Assembly: GCA_021797415.1 (NCBI GenBank)
Contig: JAJZZT010000011.1
Location: 1-6,999 of the forward strand
Origin: Bacillota bacterium
Lineage (GTDB): Bacteria > Bacillota > Bacilli > Alicyclobacillales > SLC66
DNA length: 6,999 nucleotides
Direction of reading: 5' to 3'
Both the position numbers and the translations under genes were made by a program. The notes beneath the pieces are model-generated. The model was not told the origin of the DNA. It made no database searches and worked only from the letters and a program-made list of their open reading frames with translations. This document shows positions 1 through 5,284 of this stretch, piece by piece; within the stretch, counting starts at the first letter, position 1; the number at the start of each line of letters is the position of its first letter.

Positions 1-1147
1 CGTGAACGGGGTTCCCATTCGCGACTGGAATCTGTACGGATGGGGAAGGATCACCTATGCCCAGGCGATGATCAATTCTAGCAATGTGGGCTTTGTGCGC
101 ATCGGACAGGCGGAGGGCGTGAAGACATACTATCACTATCTGCGGCAGTACGGCTTCACGCAGCCCACCGGCATCGATCTGCCCGGAGAGGCCGGGTCGA
201 TCATCTTTCCCGAAAAGAATCTCAACCCGGTGGATTTTGCCACCATGACCTTTGGCCAGGGACTGGCTGTAACGCCCATCCAGCAGGTGGCCGCCATCAG
301 TGCGATCGCCAATGGAGGTCACCTGCTCACCCCTTATCTCGTTTCAAAAATCGTCTCGCCGGCCGGCAAGGTGGTGTATCGCCATACGCCCCACGTGGTG
401 CGGCGGGTGGCCTCGCCGGCTATCATGAAACAGATCACGCAACTGATGGTCAAAACGGTCAATCAGGATCCGCAGGGGGCAGTCGGCGTGATTCCCGGCT
501 ACCAGGTGGCGGGGAAGACGGGCACGGCGGAGATTCCCAAACCGGGCGGCGGTTATTATGCGAACCTGTACAACCTGTCCTTCATCGGCTTCGCGCCGGC
601 CAACCACCCGGCTGTCGTCGTGTTTGCCACCGTCAATGAACCGCACAACACTGCGCAATGGGGGGATTGGGTCGCGACGCCCGCCGCCAATTTTGTCATG
701 CGAAGGGCGCTTGGCATCCTGCATGTGCCGCCGCAACAGACCCTTGCGTCGCAGCAGATCACGACAGCCGTTCCGCACGCCAAGTACGTCACGGTGCCGA
801 CGCTTTCCGGCCAGTCCGTCCAATCCGCCGCAAAGCGATTGGCCGCGCTTGGACTGGGGATGCGAAGCGCGGGCGGAGCAGGTGTGATTGAACAGCAGTG
901 GCCCCAGCCGGGAACGCGGCTGAGCGCGCACAGTCTGGTCGCGGTGGGCGCCGAAGGATCCAGCCGCGACGTTCATGAAGCGGTCGTTCCGGATCTGGTC
1001 GGCCTTCTGGCGACGCAGGCCATGCATCTGTGCGCCTGGATCGGACTGACGCTGCGCCTGCACGGGGTGGGCTATACGGTGGCGCAGAGCGTTCCTCCCG
1101 GGCGGTCGCTGCCTCTGGGCGCCACGCTCTACGCCACACTCCGTTGA
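1..1147 (+). CDS. Class B penicillin-binding protein (peptidoglycan D,D-transpeptidase) with two PASTA domains, 5'-truncated
   Basis: This is the C-terminal part of a membrane-anchored transpeptidase that cross-links peptidoglycan outside the cell; the N-terminal anchor, dimerisation domain and the catalytic SxxK serine lie upstream of the window. The reading frame enters at base 2, and its first GTG is not a true start. Numbering residues from base 2, the second active-site motif SSN is at 26-28 (bases 77-85) and the third, KTGTAE, begins at residue 172 (base 515). The block around TFGQGLAVTP is typical of the family. Two PASTA repeats follow, about residues 261-318 and 324-381, both carrying the usual VP start and the P-G turn near the end. 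Two PASTA domains and the GWG..SSNVGF context resemble Bacillus PBP2B (pbpB/ftsI type) more than SpoVD, which usually has one. In Bacillus the pbpB gene is followed by spoVD and murE; here a convergent transport gene follows, so this may be a paralogue. The family assignment is firm; the exact cellular role is uncertain. Confidence 0.93.
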   Translation, partial: VNGVPIRDWNLYGWGRITYAQAMINSSNVGFVRIGQAEGVKTYYHYLRQYGFTQPTGIDLPGEAGSIIFPEKNLNPVDFATMTFGQGLAVTPIQQVAAISAIANGGHLLTPYLVSKIVSPAGKVVYRHTPHVVRRVASPAIMKQITQLMVKTVNQDPQGAVGVIPGYQVAGKTGTAEIPKPGGGYYANLYNLSFIGFAPANHPAVVVFATVNEPHNTAQWGDWVATPAANFVMRRALGILHVPPQQTLASQQITTAVPHAKYVTVPTLSGQSVQSAAKRLAALGLGMRSAGGAGVIEQQWPQPGTRLSAHSLVAVGAEGSSRDVHEAVVPDLVGLLATQAMHLCAWIGLTLRLHGVGYTVAQSVPPGRSLPLGATLYATLR

Positions 1148-1203
1148 TCGCCGGATGCAGACGCGATTGTAACCGGCGTTTAAAAATGGCGTGTGTACGG
1201 CTG

Positions 1204-1256
1204 AAGGGGCCATGGGATATAGCGCCTGCACAGCAGGCTTTATTCCATGGCCCTTT
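1204..1256 (+). terminator. Long compound hairpin between convergent genes, possible terminator
   Basis: Bases 1204-1219 pair with 1241-1256 over 16 positions, two of them G-U wobbles (1206/1254 and 1216/1244). Inside sits a second perfect 6-bp stem (1224-1229 with 1233-1238) closed by a 3-base loop. Because the two wobbles become A-C mismatches on the other strand, the structure is more stable in + strand RNA, that is in the penicillin-binding-protein transcript. It starts 56 bases after that gene's stop and ends 5 bases from the stop of the convergent gene. The only U run is UUU within the stem, so this is not a textbook intrinsic terminator; its position is the main argument for a termination or 3'-end protection role. 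Confidence 0.55.
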
Positions 1257-1261
1257 GGCGC

Positions 1262-2632
1262 TTACGGTTGCACCGCGCTCTGCCATGCCTGCTGGACGGC
1301 GGCCAGCCCTTTGGCGGCAGTTTCGTTGCCCAGCCACACCGGAGCCATCAACTGGGTGAAGGGCGTCGTGAGGACAGACGCGTTGTTCACCACGTTGGCC
1401 GGATCAGGAAAGTCGTGCTGGACACCGCCCAGATAAACCTGCCTGAACTGCGCTTTCGTCATGGAAAAACCGCGAATGCGAGACGCCGCGTTCACCCATT
1501 GATTCAGGTACTTCGTCGTGACGCGCGGAGGGTTGACCTCGGCCAGATGCACGAGTTGTTCCGCGCCAAAGCCGCGGGTCGCGAACAGCATGAACTGGAA
1601 GGCTGTGTGCGGATGCCGGCTCGTTCTGGAGAGATAGAACGCATTGTCCTCGCGTTGATTCGTGTCCACGCCCGCCGGTCCATAGGGAAACGGCGCGATT
1701 GCCCACTGAAACCCGGGTTTGGCCACCGCCGCCTCGCGCCACAGCCATCCTCCCGCCTCGACGATTCCGATGCGTCCGGTGAAAAACGGACTGCCGAGTG
1801 TCGACATCGCCGTCAATTCGCCCGCGGGCGGCGACACGCGCCACTTGGTCGTCAGGTCGGCGAGCCACGTCATCGCCTGCACCATACCCGGACGAGTCGC
1901 GTACGTGTGTGTCAGCGGTCCGCCCCGGTACGCGGGGCTGTCCTGCGGCCCACCCTTGGCATTGAGCGGATCGGCGCCCCATTCCCACCCGAGTGAGCCG
2001 ATGCTGCCCGGACTCAAAATGGCTCCCCAGGTGGCCGTTTTGGGGTTGTTCGTGTTGTGCGTCAAGCGTTGCGCGTCATGGAGCAGGGTGGTGAGCGTGA
2101 ATTGCTTGTCGGCCCAACTGGCCGGCAGAAACGGAACGTGATACTTGCGAAAGAGCGTTTTGTTGTAGGCGAGAAAAACAGGATTGCTCAACCAGGGGAT
2201 GCCGAACAACTGCCCATTTTTGCTGTACTCCCGGCGATAGAGGGCAGGGATGTAGGAAGGGCTCAGTTTGGCGGCCTTGAAATACGGGTTCAGATTCGTC
2301 ACGAGCTGATGATCCACGAGCGTGTAGATGCCCGTGCTGTTCCAGTCGGTGAAAATATCGGGCGTCTTTCCCGCAGCCACGAGTGTAAGCAGTTTTTCAT
2401 TGTACGCCGCGCTGCCCGGCGTGATTACCTGGACGTGCACGCCGGGGTGGCTCTTTTCAAACGCTGCCGCCACCACCGCCGCGTACTTGTCGATCAAGGG
2501 ATCTTCGGGCACCAGCCAGGAGATGTTCTTTTGCGGAGCCGCCTGCACATTCTGGCCTGTCGCGAATGCACCGACTGCGATAGCCGACACGGCCAATCCG
2601 CGGACAACCGTGCGCCACTTCCTGCTTGTCAT
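1262..2632 (-). CDS. Extracellular solute-binding protein, family 1 (MalE/UgpB-like), secreted, no lipobox
   Basis: This is a substrate-capture protein of an ABC importer, most likely for a sugar or sugar derivative; the ligand cannot be inferred. The first ~31 residues form a signal peptide: a basic start (SRKWRTVVR), a hydrophobic stretch (GLAVSAIAVGAFA) and a VQA/A cleavage site. Family landmarks, counted from the ATG, are GKTPDIFTDW near 88-97, GIPWLSNPVFLAYNK at 144-158, and TGRIGIVEAGGW at 285-296, which matches the usual 'G-x-A-M-x-x-x-G-x-W' type block. The length (456 residues) is normal. The ATG at 2632 is preferred because GGGGG (2644-2640) lies 7 bases upstream; a GTG two codons earlier (2638) would sit directly against that sequence. 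There is no cysteine anywhere in the protein, so it cannot be a lipoprotein, unlike most Gram-positive homologues. I count roughly 40 Lys/Arg against 25 Asp/Glu, so it is basic. No permease or ATPase of an importer lies next to it. Confidence 0.9.
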   Translation of the reverse strand: MTSRKWRTVVRGLAVSAIAVGAFATGQNVQAAPQKNISWLVPEDPLIDKYAAVVAAAFEKSHPGVHVQVITPGSAAYNEKLLTLVAAGKTPDIFTDWNSTGIYTLVDHQLVTNLNPYFKAAKLSPSYIPALYRREYSKNGQLFGIPWLSNPVFLAYNKTLFRKYHVPFLPASWADKQFTLTTLLHDAQRLTHNTNNPKTATWGAILSPGSIGSLGWEWGADPLNAKGGPQDSPAYRGGPLTHTYATRPGMVQAMTWLADLTTKWRVSPPAGELTAMSTLGSPFFTGRIGIVEAGGWLWREAAVAKPGFQWAIAPFPYGPAGVDTNQREDNAFYLSRTSRHPHTAFQFMLFATRGFGAEQLVHLAEVNPPRVTTKYLNQWVNAASRIRGFSMTKAQFRQVYLGGVQHDFPDPANVVNNASVLTTPFTQLMAPVWLGNETAAKGLAAVQQAWQSAVQP

Positions 2633-2639
2633 CTGCACG

Positions 2640-2644
2640 CCCCC
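2640..2644 (-). promoter_or_regulatory. Ribosome binding site deciding the solute-binding protein start
   Basis: Read on the minus strand this is GGGGG, 7 bases before the ATG at 2632-2630. It touches the alternative GTG at 2638-2636, leaving only one base between them, which argues for the ATG. Confidence 0.55.
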
Positions 2645-2742
2645 ATTTTCCCTGGGTCGCGGACCCGAACGCTCTCTAAAGGATATTGGCCCGCATCCTC
2701 AAAATGATATTTTCGTTCAATTCGGATTTATTAGCCTAAACT

Positions 2743-2772
2743 ATCGTACGTTATTCCTGTACAGGGCGTCAA
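2743..2772 (-). promoter_or_regulatory. Candidate sigma-A promoter of the solute-binding protein gene
   Basis: On the minus strand TTGACG (2772-2767, five of six consensus bases) is followed after 18 bases by TACGAT (2748-2743, four of six). Transcription would begin near 2736, giving a leader of about 100 bases. The spacer contains the perfect 10-bp palindrome CCTGTACAGG (2756-2765), a plausible regulator contact site. The area around the promoter is clearly more AT-rich than the genes on either side. Confidence 0.5.
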
Positions 2773-2779
2773 GATGGCG

Positions 2780-2879
2780 CTTTCATAATTCCTTTCATCA
2801 TTGGATGGCGCGGACCTCGCCGGGCACTGGGCAGAGCGCTGACCCAGCGAACTTTCATCCTGCCGATGGTGGCGCGGAC
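2780..2879. repeat. Degenerate direct repeat in the divergent regulatory region
   Basis: CTTTCATC occurs at 2792-2799 and 2852-2859, each followed by the identical 10-mer TGGCGCGGAC at 2806-2815 and 2870-2879, with 6 and 10 bases between the two elements. A third, partial set lies next to it: GATGGCGC at 2773-2780 with CTTTCAT at 2780-2786. The copies are about 60-64 bases apart. They could be regulator sites or the remains of a small duplication. Confidence 0.4.
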
Positions 2880-2885
2880 GCGCCA
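2870..2885. promoter_or_regulatory. Perfect inverted repeat just upstream of the PadR operon -35 box
   Basis: TGGCGCG and CGCGCCA form 7-bp arms around the two bases GA. The repeat ends 10 bases before the -35 element at 2896. It could be an operator or a short hairpin; the right place and perfect symmetry are the only support. Confidence 0.4.
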
Positions 2886-2895
2886 TGCGGGTCTA

Positions 2896-2924
2896 TTGAC
2901 AACCCAACTACTTTAGATCACTAT
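2896..2924 (+). promoter_or_regulatory. Candidate promoter of the padR-ABC operon
   Basis: A perfect TTGACA (2896-2901) is followed after 17 bases by CACTAT (2919-2924), which keeps only the key A2, A5 and T6 of the -10 consensus. A strong -35 with a weak -10 is common at regulated promoters. The predicted start of transcription is near 2931, about 35 bases before the padR-type ATG. Confidence 0.5.
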
Positions 2925-2932
2925 GTGCATAG
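2921..2932. promoter_or_regulatory. Candidate PadR operator overlapping the -10 region
   Basis: CTATG-TG-CATAG is an inverted repeat with 5-bp arms and a 2-base centre. It covers the presumed -10 and start region, where a repressor would block RNA polymerase. PadR proteins are known to autoregulate through dyads near their own promoters; assigning this dyad to it is inference. A further perfect palindrome, ATATCGATAT, follows at 2941-2950. Confidence 0.4.
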
Positions 2933-2952
2933 AAATCTTTATATCGATATCT

Positions 2953-2958
2953 AGGTGG
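2953..2958 (+). promoter_or_regulatory. Ribosome binding site of the PadR gene
   Basis: AGGTGG matches AGGAGG at five of six bases and lies 7 bases before the ATG at 2966. Confidence 0.7.
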
Positions 2959-2965
2959 TGTTGCA

Positions 2966-3310
2966 ATGGATCCCTTACTGCCGTCGTTGCCCACGTTATT
3001 GGTGCTGCGGGCGCTGGAGGACGGTCCGGCTCATGGCTATCGCATCACGCGATGGGTGGATGCGATGTCCGAGGGTGTTTTGGTCCTGAAACAAGGGACC
3101 CTGTACCCTCTGCTCCATCAACTCGAAAAAAAAGGTCTTGTGATTGGTCGCTGGGACGGTTTGGGGACGGAACGTCCCCTGAAGATCTATGAACTCACAG
3201 ATTCTGGGCGACAGCGCCTCCATCAGGAACGTGAGGTCTGGCAGACGAAGTCTGCGGCGATCGGCCGAGTGCTGCAGAGCCTGCAGGAGGTGCGCCATGG
3301 ACTGATGTGA
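2966..3310 (+). CDS. PadR family transcriptional regulator
   Basis: This is a small cytoplasmic DNA-binding repressor of 114 residues. The winged helix-turn-helix occupies about residues 5-85. It shows the PadR hallmarks: a leading leucine-rich helix, HGYRI at 23-27, the recognition-helix block KQGTLYPLLHQLEKKGLV at 42-59, and the wing with KIYELTDSGRQRL at 73-85. The C-terminal dimerisation helix (86-114) is short, as in the PadR-s1 subgroup. Proteins of this type commonly repress an adjacent ABC transporter operon and respond to hydrophobic compounds or cell-envelope stress; here the transporter genes follow directly, so self-repression plus control of export is the simplest reading. A run of eight A (3126-3133) codes for Glu54-Lys55-Lys56. 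The stop, reached as ATG TGA, overlaps the troubled start region of the next gene. Confidence 0.93.
   Translation: MDPLLPSLPTLLVLRALEDGPAHGYRITRWVDAMSEGVLVLKQGTLYPLLHQLEKKGLVIGRWDGLGTERPLKIYELTDSGRQRLHQEREVWQTKSAAIGRVLQSLQEVRHGLM
3285..3292 (+). promoter_or_regulatory. Ideal ribosome binding site for an ATG (3297) that meets a stop at codon 3
   Basis: AGGAGGTG is a perfect anti-16S match, with 6 bases between AGGAGG and the ATG at 3297. That ATG is in frame with the downstream prefix-permease frame, but codon 3 is TGA (3303-3305). The quality of this site suggests it was, or is, the true initiation signal. Confidence 0.65.
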
Positions 3311-3575
3311 CTATCTCGATCAGGCCACACGCGACATTGGCGACGCCGGCGAAGCGGCGGCGGCGCGCACGGAATTGTTGGGCCACTTGACGTTGCTGGC
3401 TGAAGATCTTGAGCGCGAAGGACGCGATGCGCAAACCGCCCGGGACGAGGCGGTGCGGCGCATGGGTGGCGCGGCCGAAGTCCAGGCGCGACTCGGCGCC
3501 GTACACGGCGCGTCTCGGCCTTCACGGGTAATCGCGATGTATGAAGAGGAATTGTTGTGGGCGAGGGGATTGAAC
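3297..3575 (+). other. PadR-associated permease prefix domain (HAAS/DUF1700-like) frame, interrupted by TGA at its third codon
   Basis: Read in the permease frame, ATG GAC TGA is followed by an uninterrupted frame. It encodes YLDQATRDI, then ELLGHLTLLAEDLEREGRD and EAVRRMGGAAEVQARLGAVH. This is the pattern of the helical prefix domain that precedes membrane proteins next to PadR genes: a first helix, an E-L-x-x-H-L helix, a D-L-x-x-x-G turn, an A-V-x-R-M-G turn and a final E-V helix. The domain is intact, yet its only well-placed start is cut off by TGA. The flanking sequence ATGGACTGATGTGAC looks like an imperfect duplication: removing the nine bases after GAC (3303-3311) restores an MDYLDQATRDI start with ideal ribosome-site spacing. 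Removing only T3308 would instead fuse the domain to the PadR frame. It is either a broken start, a recoded stop, or a sequencing artefact. Confidence 0.6.
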
Positions 3576-4427
3576 ATGGCGGGATTACTGCGTGTGGAAT
3601 GGAAGCGCGCCATGACGCGCTGGCAGACGTGGATCGCATTCGCGATCCTGCTTGGCTTCTGTTTTCAAGGATTGTACGCATATTACCGCAGTTACTTCTT
3701 ATGGGATCACGGGCCATTGACGAACGCCTGGGCGCTCATCCACCCCGGCTACTATAATGCCTATCTGGCGTTTATCAATATTTTTAGCGGACCGACCGAC
3801 TTTATCGTCGTGATCTTGCCCTTGCTGGTGGCGGTCGCCGCAAGTGATTCGCTTGCTTGGGACCGCAAGACGGGGTTTGTGCAATACGTGGTCAATCGCA
3901 GCACCATGCGCCGCTATATCGTGGCGAAAATCGTCAGTGCTTCCATGGTCGGCGCGGCAATGGTTCTGGGTGCAAGTCTCATTGCCGGGATTGCGGCCAG
4001 GGTGTTCTTTCCCGTCTCGCCGACGCATCCGGCCATCATCGGAATTACGCCCATGTTGATGGCGTCGTTGTACGCGGGGCATCCACTGCTGTATTGCTTC
4101 ATGGCGGCCGGTATCGCGGCGCTTTCCGGCATGGCGTGGGCGCTGTTGGGCGTGCTTTTGTCCACGCTTGTCAAGAACGTGTACCTGGTCATTGCCGGAC
4201 CGTGGCTGTTGTTCCTGTTAAGTTCTTTCCCAGCGTTGGTGTTTGCTCCGAATTATGCCCCCTTGTCGCTGATCGGACCCTATATCGATACGGCCGTCGG
4301 CCATGGAGTGTCTCCGGGCTATCCCGCCATGGTGCCACTCGCCTGGATCGCGATATGGATGATCTGCGGATTGCTGTCCTATGTTGTCTTTACCCGCCAT
4401 GCGACGCGAAAGGGGATTGCCGTATGA
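3375..4427 (+). CDS. ABC-2 type membrane protein with N-terminal prefix domain; start uncertain (3375 or 3576)
   Basis: This is a probable transmembrane subunit of the ABC transporter whose ATPase follows with an ATGA overlap. The first usable start codon in frame after the TGA is TTG 3375, which has no ribosome site and would cut into the prefix domain. ATG 3576 has a good site (GAGGGGAT, 3563-3570) and yields a 283-residue protein, MAGLLRVEWKRAMTRW..., the normal size and N-terminus of ABC-2 subunits. Numbered from 3576, hydrophobic segments lie at about 17-34, 75-92, 117-142, 170-197, 201-224 and 252-272, so six helices. Between helices 2 and 3 is a charged cytoplasmic stretch, D96-R-K-T-G100 ... 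R108-S-T-M-R112 ... K118, typical of ABC-2 permeases contacting the ATPase. The full frame would add the prefix domain in front. The substrate is unknown; export of a peptide or lipophilic toxin is an inference from gene context. Confidence 0.8.
   Translation: MLGHLTLLAEDLEREGRDAQTARDEAVRRMGGAAEVQARLGAVHGASRPSRVIAMYEEELLWARGLNMAGLLRVEWKRAMTRWQTWIAFAILLGFCFQGLYAYYRSYFLWDHGPLTNAWALIHPGYYNAYLAFINIFSGPTDFIVVILPLLVAVAASDSLAWDRKTGFVQYVVNRSTMRRYIVAKIVSASMVGAAMVLGASLIAGIAARVFFPVSPTHPAIIGITPMLMASLYAGHPLLYCFMAAGIAALSGMAWALLGVLLSTLVKNVYLVIAGPWLLFLLSSFPALVFAPNYAPLSLIGPYIDTAVGHGVSPGYPAMVPLAWIAIWMICGLLSYVVFTRHATRKGIAV
3563..3570 (+). promoter_or_regulatory. Internal ribosome binding site for ATG 3576
   Basis: GAGGGGAT matches GAGGTGAT of the extended anti-16S consensus at seven of eight bases, and 9 bases separate its GAGG from the ATG at 3576. 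The start falls exactly where the prefix domain ends and the permease begins. Confidence 0.5.
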
Positions 4428-5284
4428 ATGCACCGATTATTGAAATGATCGGGGTGTCGAAAACTCTCGGCCCTCGCACCGTACTGAATCACGTGGATCT
4501 GGCAGTGCATCCGGGCGAGGTGGTGGGCATTATCGGCGCCAACGGATCGGGTAAAACGACGTTGTTGCGCCTGCTGTCGGGGTTGATGTACCCGGATTCG
4601 GGAGAGATCCGCGTGGGAGGCGAAAGGATTGCGCCGGGTCTCACCGGACGGATGCCGGCGCAGGTTGGGGTGCTCATCGAATCACCCGGGTTTTTACCTC
4701 AATTCTCCGGTCTGCAAAACCTGCTCTTCTTGGCCGGTATCCGCCGGGTCGTCGGGCGAGAAGCGGTGGCGGCCCAGATGACACGCCTTGGTCTCGATCC
4801 TGCGAATCGCCAGCCTGTGCGAAAATATTCACTTGGCATGCGGCAGCGTCTTGGCCTGACCCAGGCTGTGATGGAGCGTCCGCAGGTGCTGTTGCTGGAT
4901 GAACCGACCAACAGTCTGGATCAGCAGGGGGTTCAGGTGGTTGGCGAGACGCTTCATGGGTTGGCTGCCATAGGCGTGGCCACGGTCTTGGTCTCGCACG
5001 TCATGGATGACATCGACGCTTGGTGTGACCGGGTCATGCGGTTGGACGGCGGCGCCTTAACCACCGTGCGCTCCACCCGTGCGCGCGCCTGGCGCGTGAT
5101 CCTCCGCCAATGGGCGGATCTGGAGCGAATGGGTCGGTTGTTCCCTTCCATCCAGGTGGTCGATCCCGCGGCGGATGGCCCAACGGTCGTCTGCACCGGA
5201 CCATGGGCGGACGCCGCGGATCTCACCCAGTTGTTGCAGGGCGGTGCGGTCGAGTTCGTGGCCATCGAGGCCGTACCCTCATGA
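4424..5284 (+). CDS. ABC transporter ATP-binding protein, BcrA/LanF-like
   Basis: This 286-residue cytoplasmic ATPase drives the transporter formed with the neighbouring membrane proteins. All nucleotide-binding motifs are intact: Walker A GANGSGKTT (38-46), signature YSLGMRQR (135-142), Walker B VLLLDEP (155-161), D-loop SLD (164-166) and the switch histidine (192, in VSH). At the Q-loop the sequence reads IESPGF (85-90), with Glu86 where many ABC proteins have Gln; this is a known trait of bacitracin/lantibiotic-resistance ATPases such as BcrA. About residues 215-286 form a C-terminal extension without ATPase motifs, also seen in that subfamily. The ATG overlaps the upstream stop (ATGA) and has AGGGG 8 bases upstream, so translation is coupled. 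The ATPase function is certain; a peptide-antibiotic substrate is inference. Confidence 0.95.
   Translation: MNAPIIEMIGVSKTLGPRTVLNHVDLAVHPGEVVGIIGANGSGKTTLLRLLSGLMYPDSGEIRVGGERIAPGLTGRMPAQVGVLIESPGFLPQFSGLQNLLFLAGIRRVVGREAVAAQMTRLGLDPANRQPVRKYSLGMRQRLGLTQAVMERPQVLLLDEPTNSLDQQGVQVVGETLHGLAAIGVATVLVSHVMDDIDAWCDRVMRLDGGALTTVRSTRARAWRVILRQWADLERMGRLFPSIQVVDPAADGPTVVCTGPWADAADLTQLLQGGAVEFVAIEAVPS

Noticed and set aside
1149..1185. CGCCGG/CCGGCG inverted repeat followed by TTTAAAAA as a terminator of the penicillin-binding protein gene
   Set aside because: The stem is only 6 bp with an 18-base loop and no U run; the hairpin at 1204-1256 is far more convincing.
344..1231. Long minus-strand open frame opposite the penicillin-binding protein gene
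   Set aside because: Its translation is rich in Arg, His and Gly without domain or hydrophobic pattern, and it runs antisense to motifs (SSN, KTG, PASTA) that fix the true frame.
2057..2707. Plus-strand open frames opposite the solute-binding protein gene
   Set aside because: The minus-strand frame carries a signal peptide and family motifs over its full length; the plus frames have low-complexity, Arg-rich translations and no ribosome sites.
2328..2954. Plus-strand frame reaching through the divergent spacer
   Set aside because: It runs antisense to the signal-peptide region and then through the AT-rich promoter area; there is no start signal and no recognisable domain.
3303..3305. Selenocysteine decoding of the TGA
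   Set aside because: Codon 3 of a helical prefix domain is not a plausible selenocysteine site, and no obvious selenocysteine-insertion hairpin follows directly.
3857..4423. N-terminal extension of the ATPase frame
   Set aside because: The 475-residue frame overlaps the first permease. The ATPase fold begins at ATG 4424, which has a ribosome site and an ATGA overlap.
5110..5280. N-terminal extension of the second permease frame
   Set aside because: It overlaps the ATPase C-terminal region out of frame; ATG 5281 gives the expected ABC-2 N-terminus.
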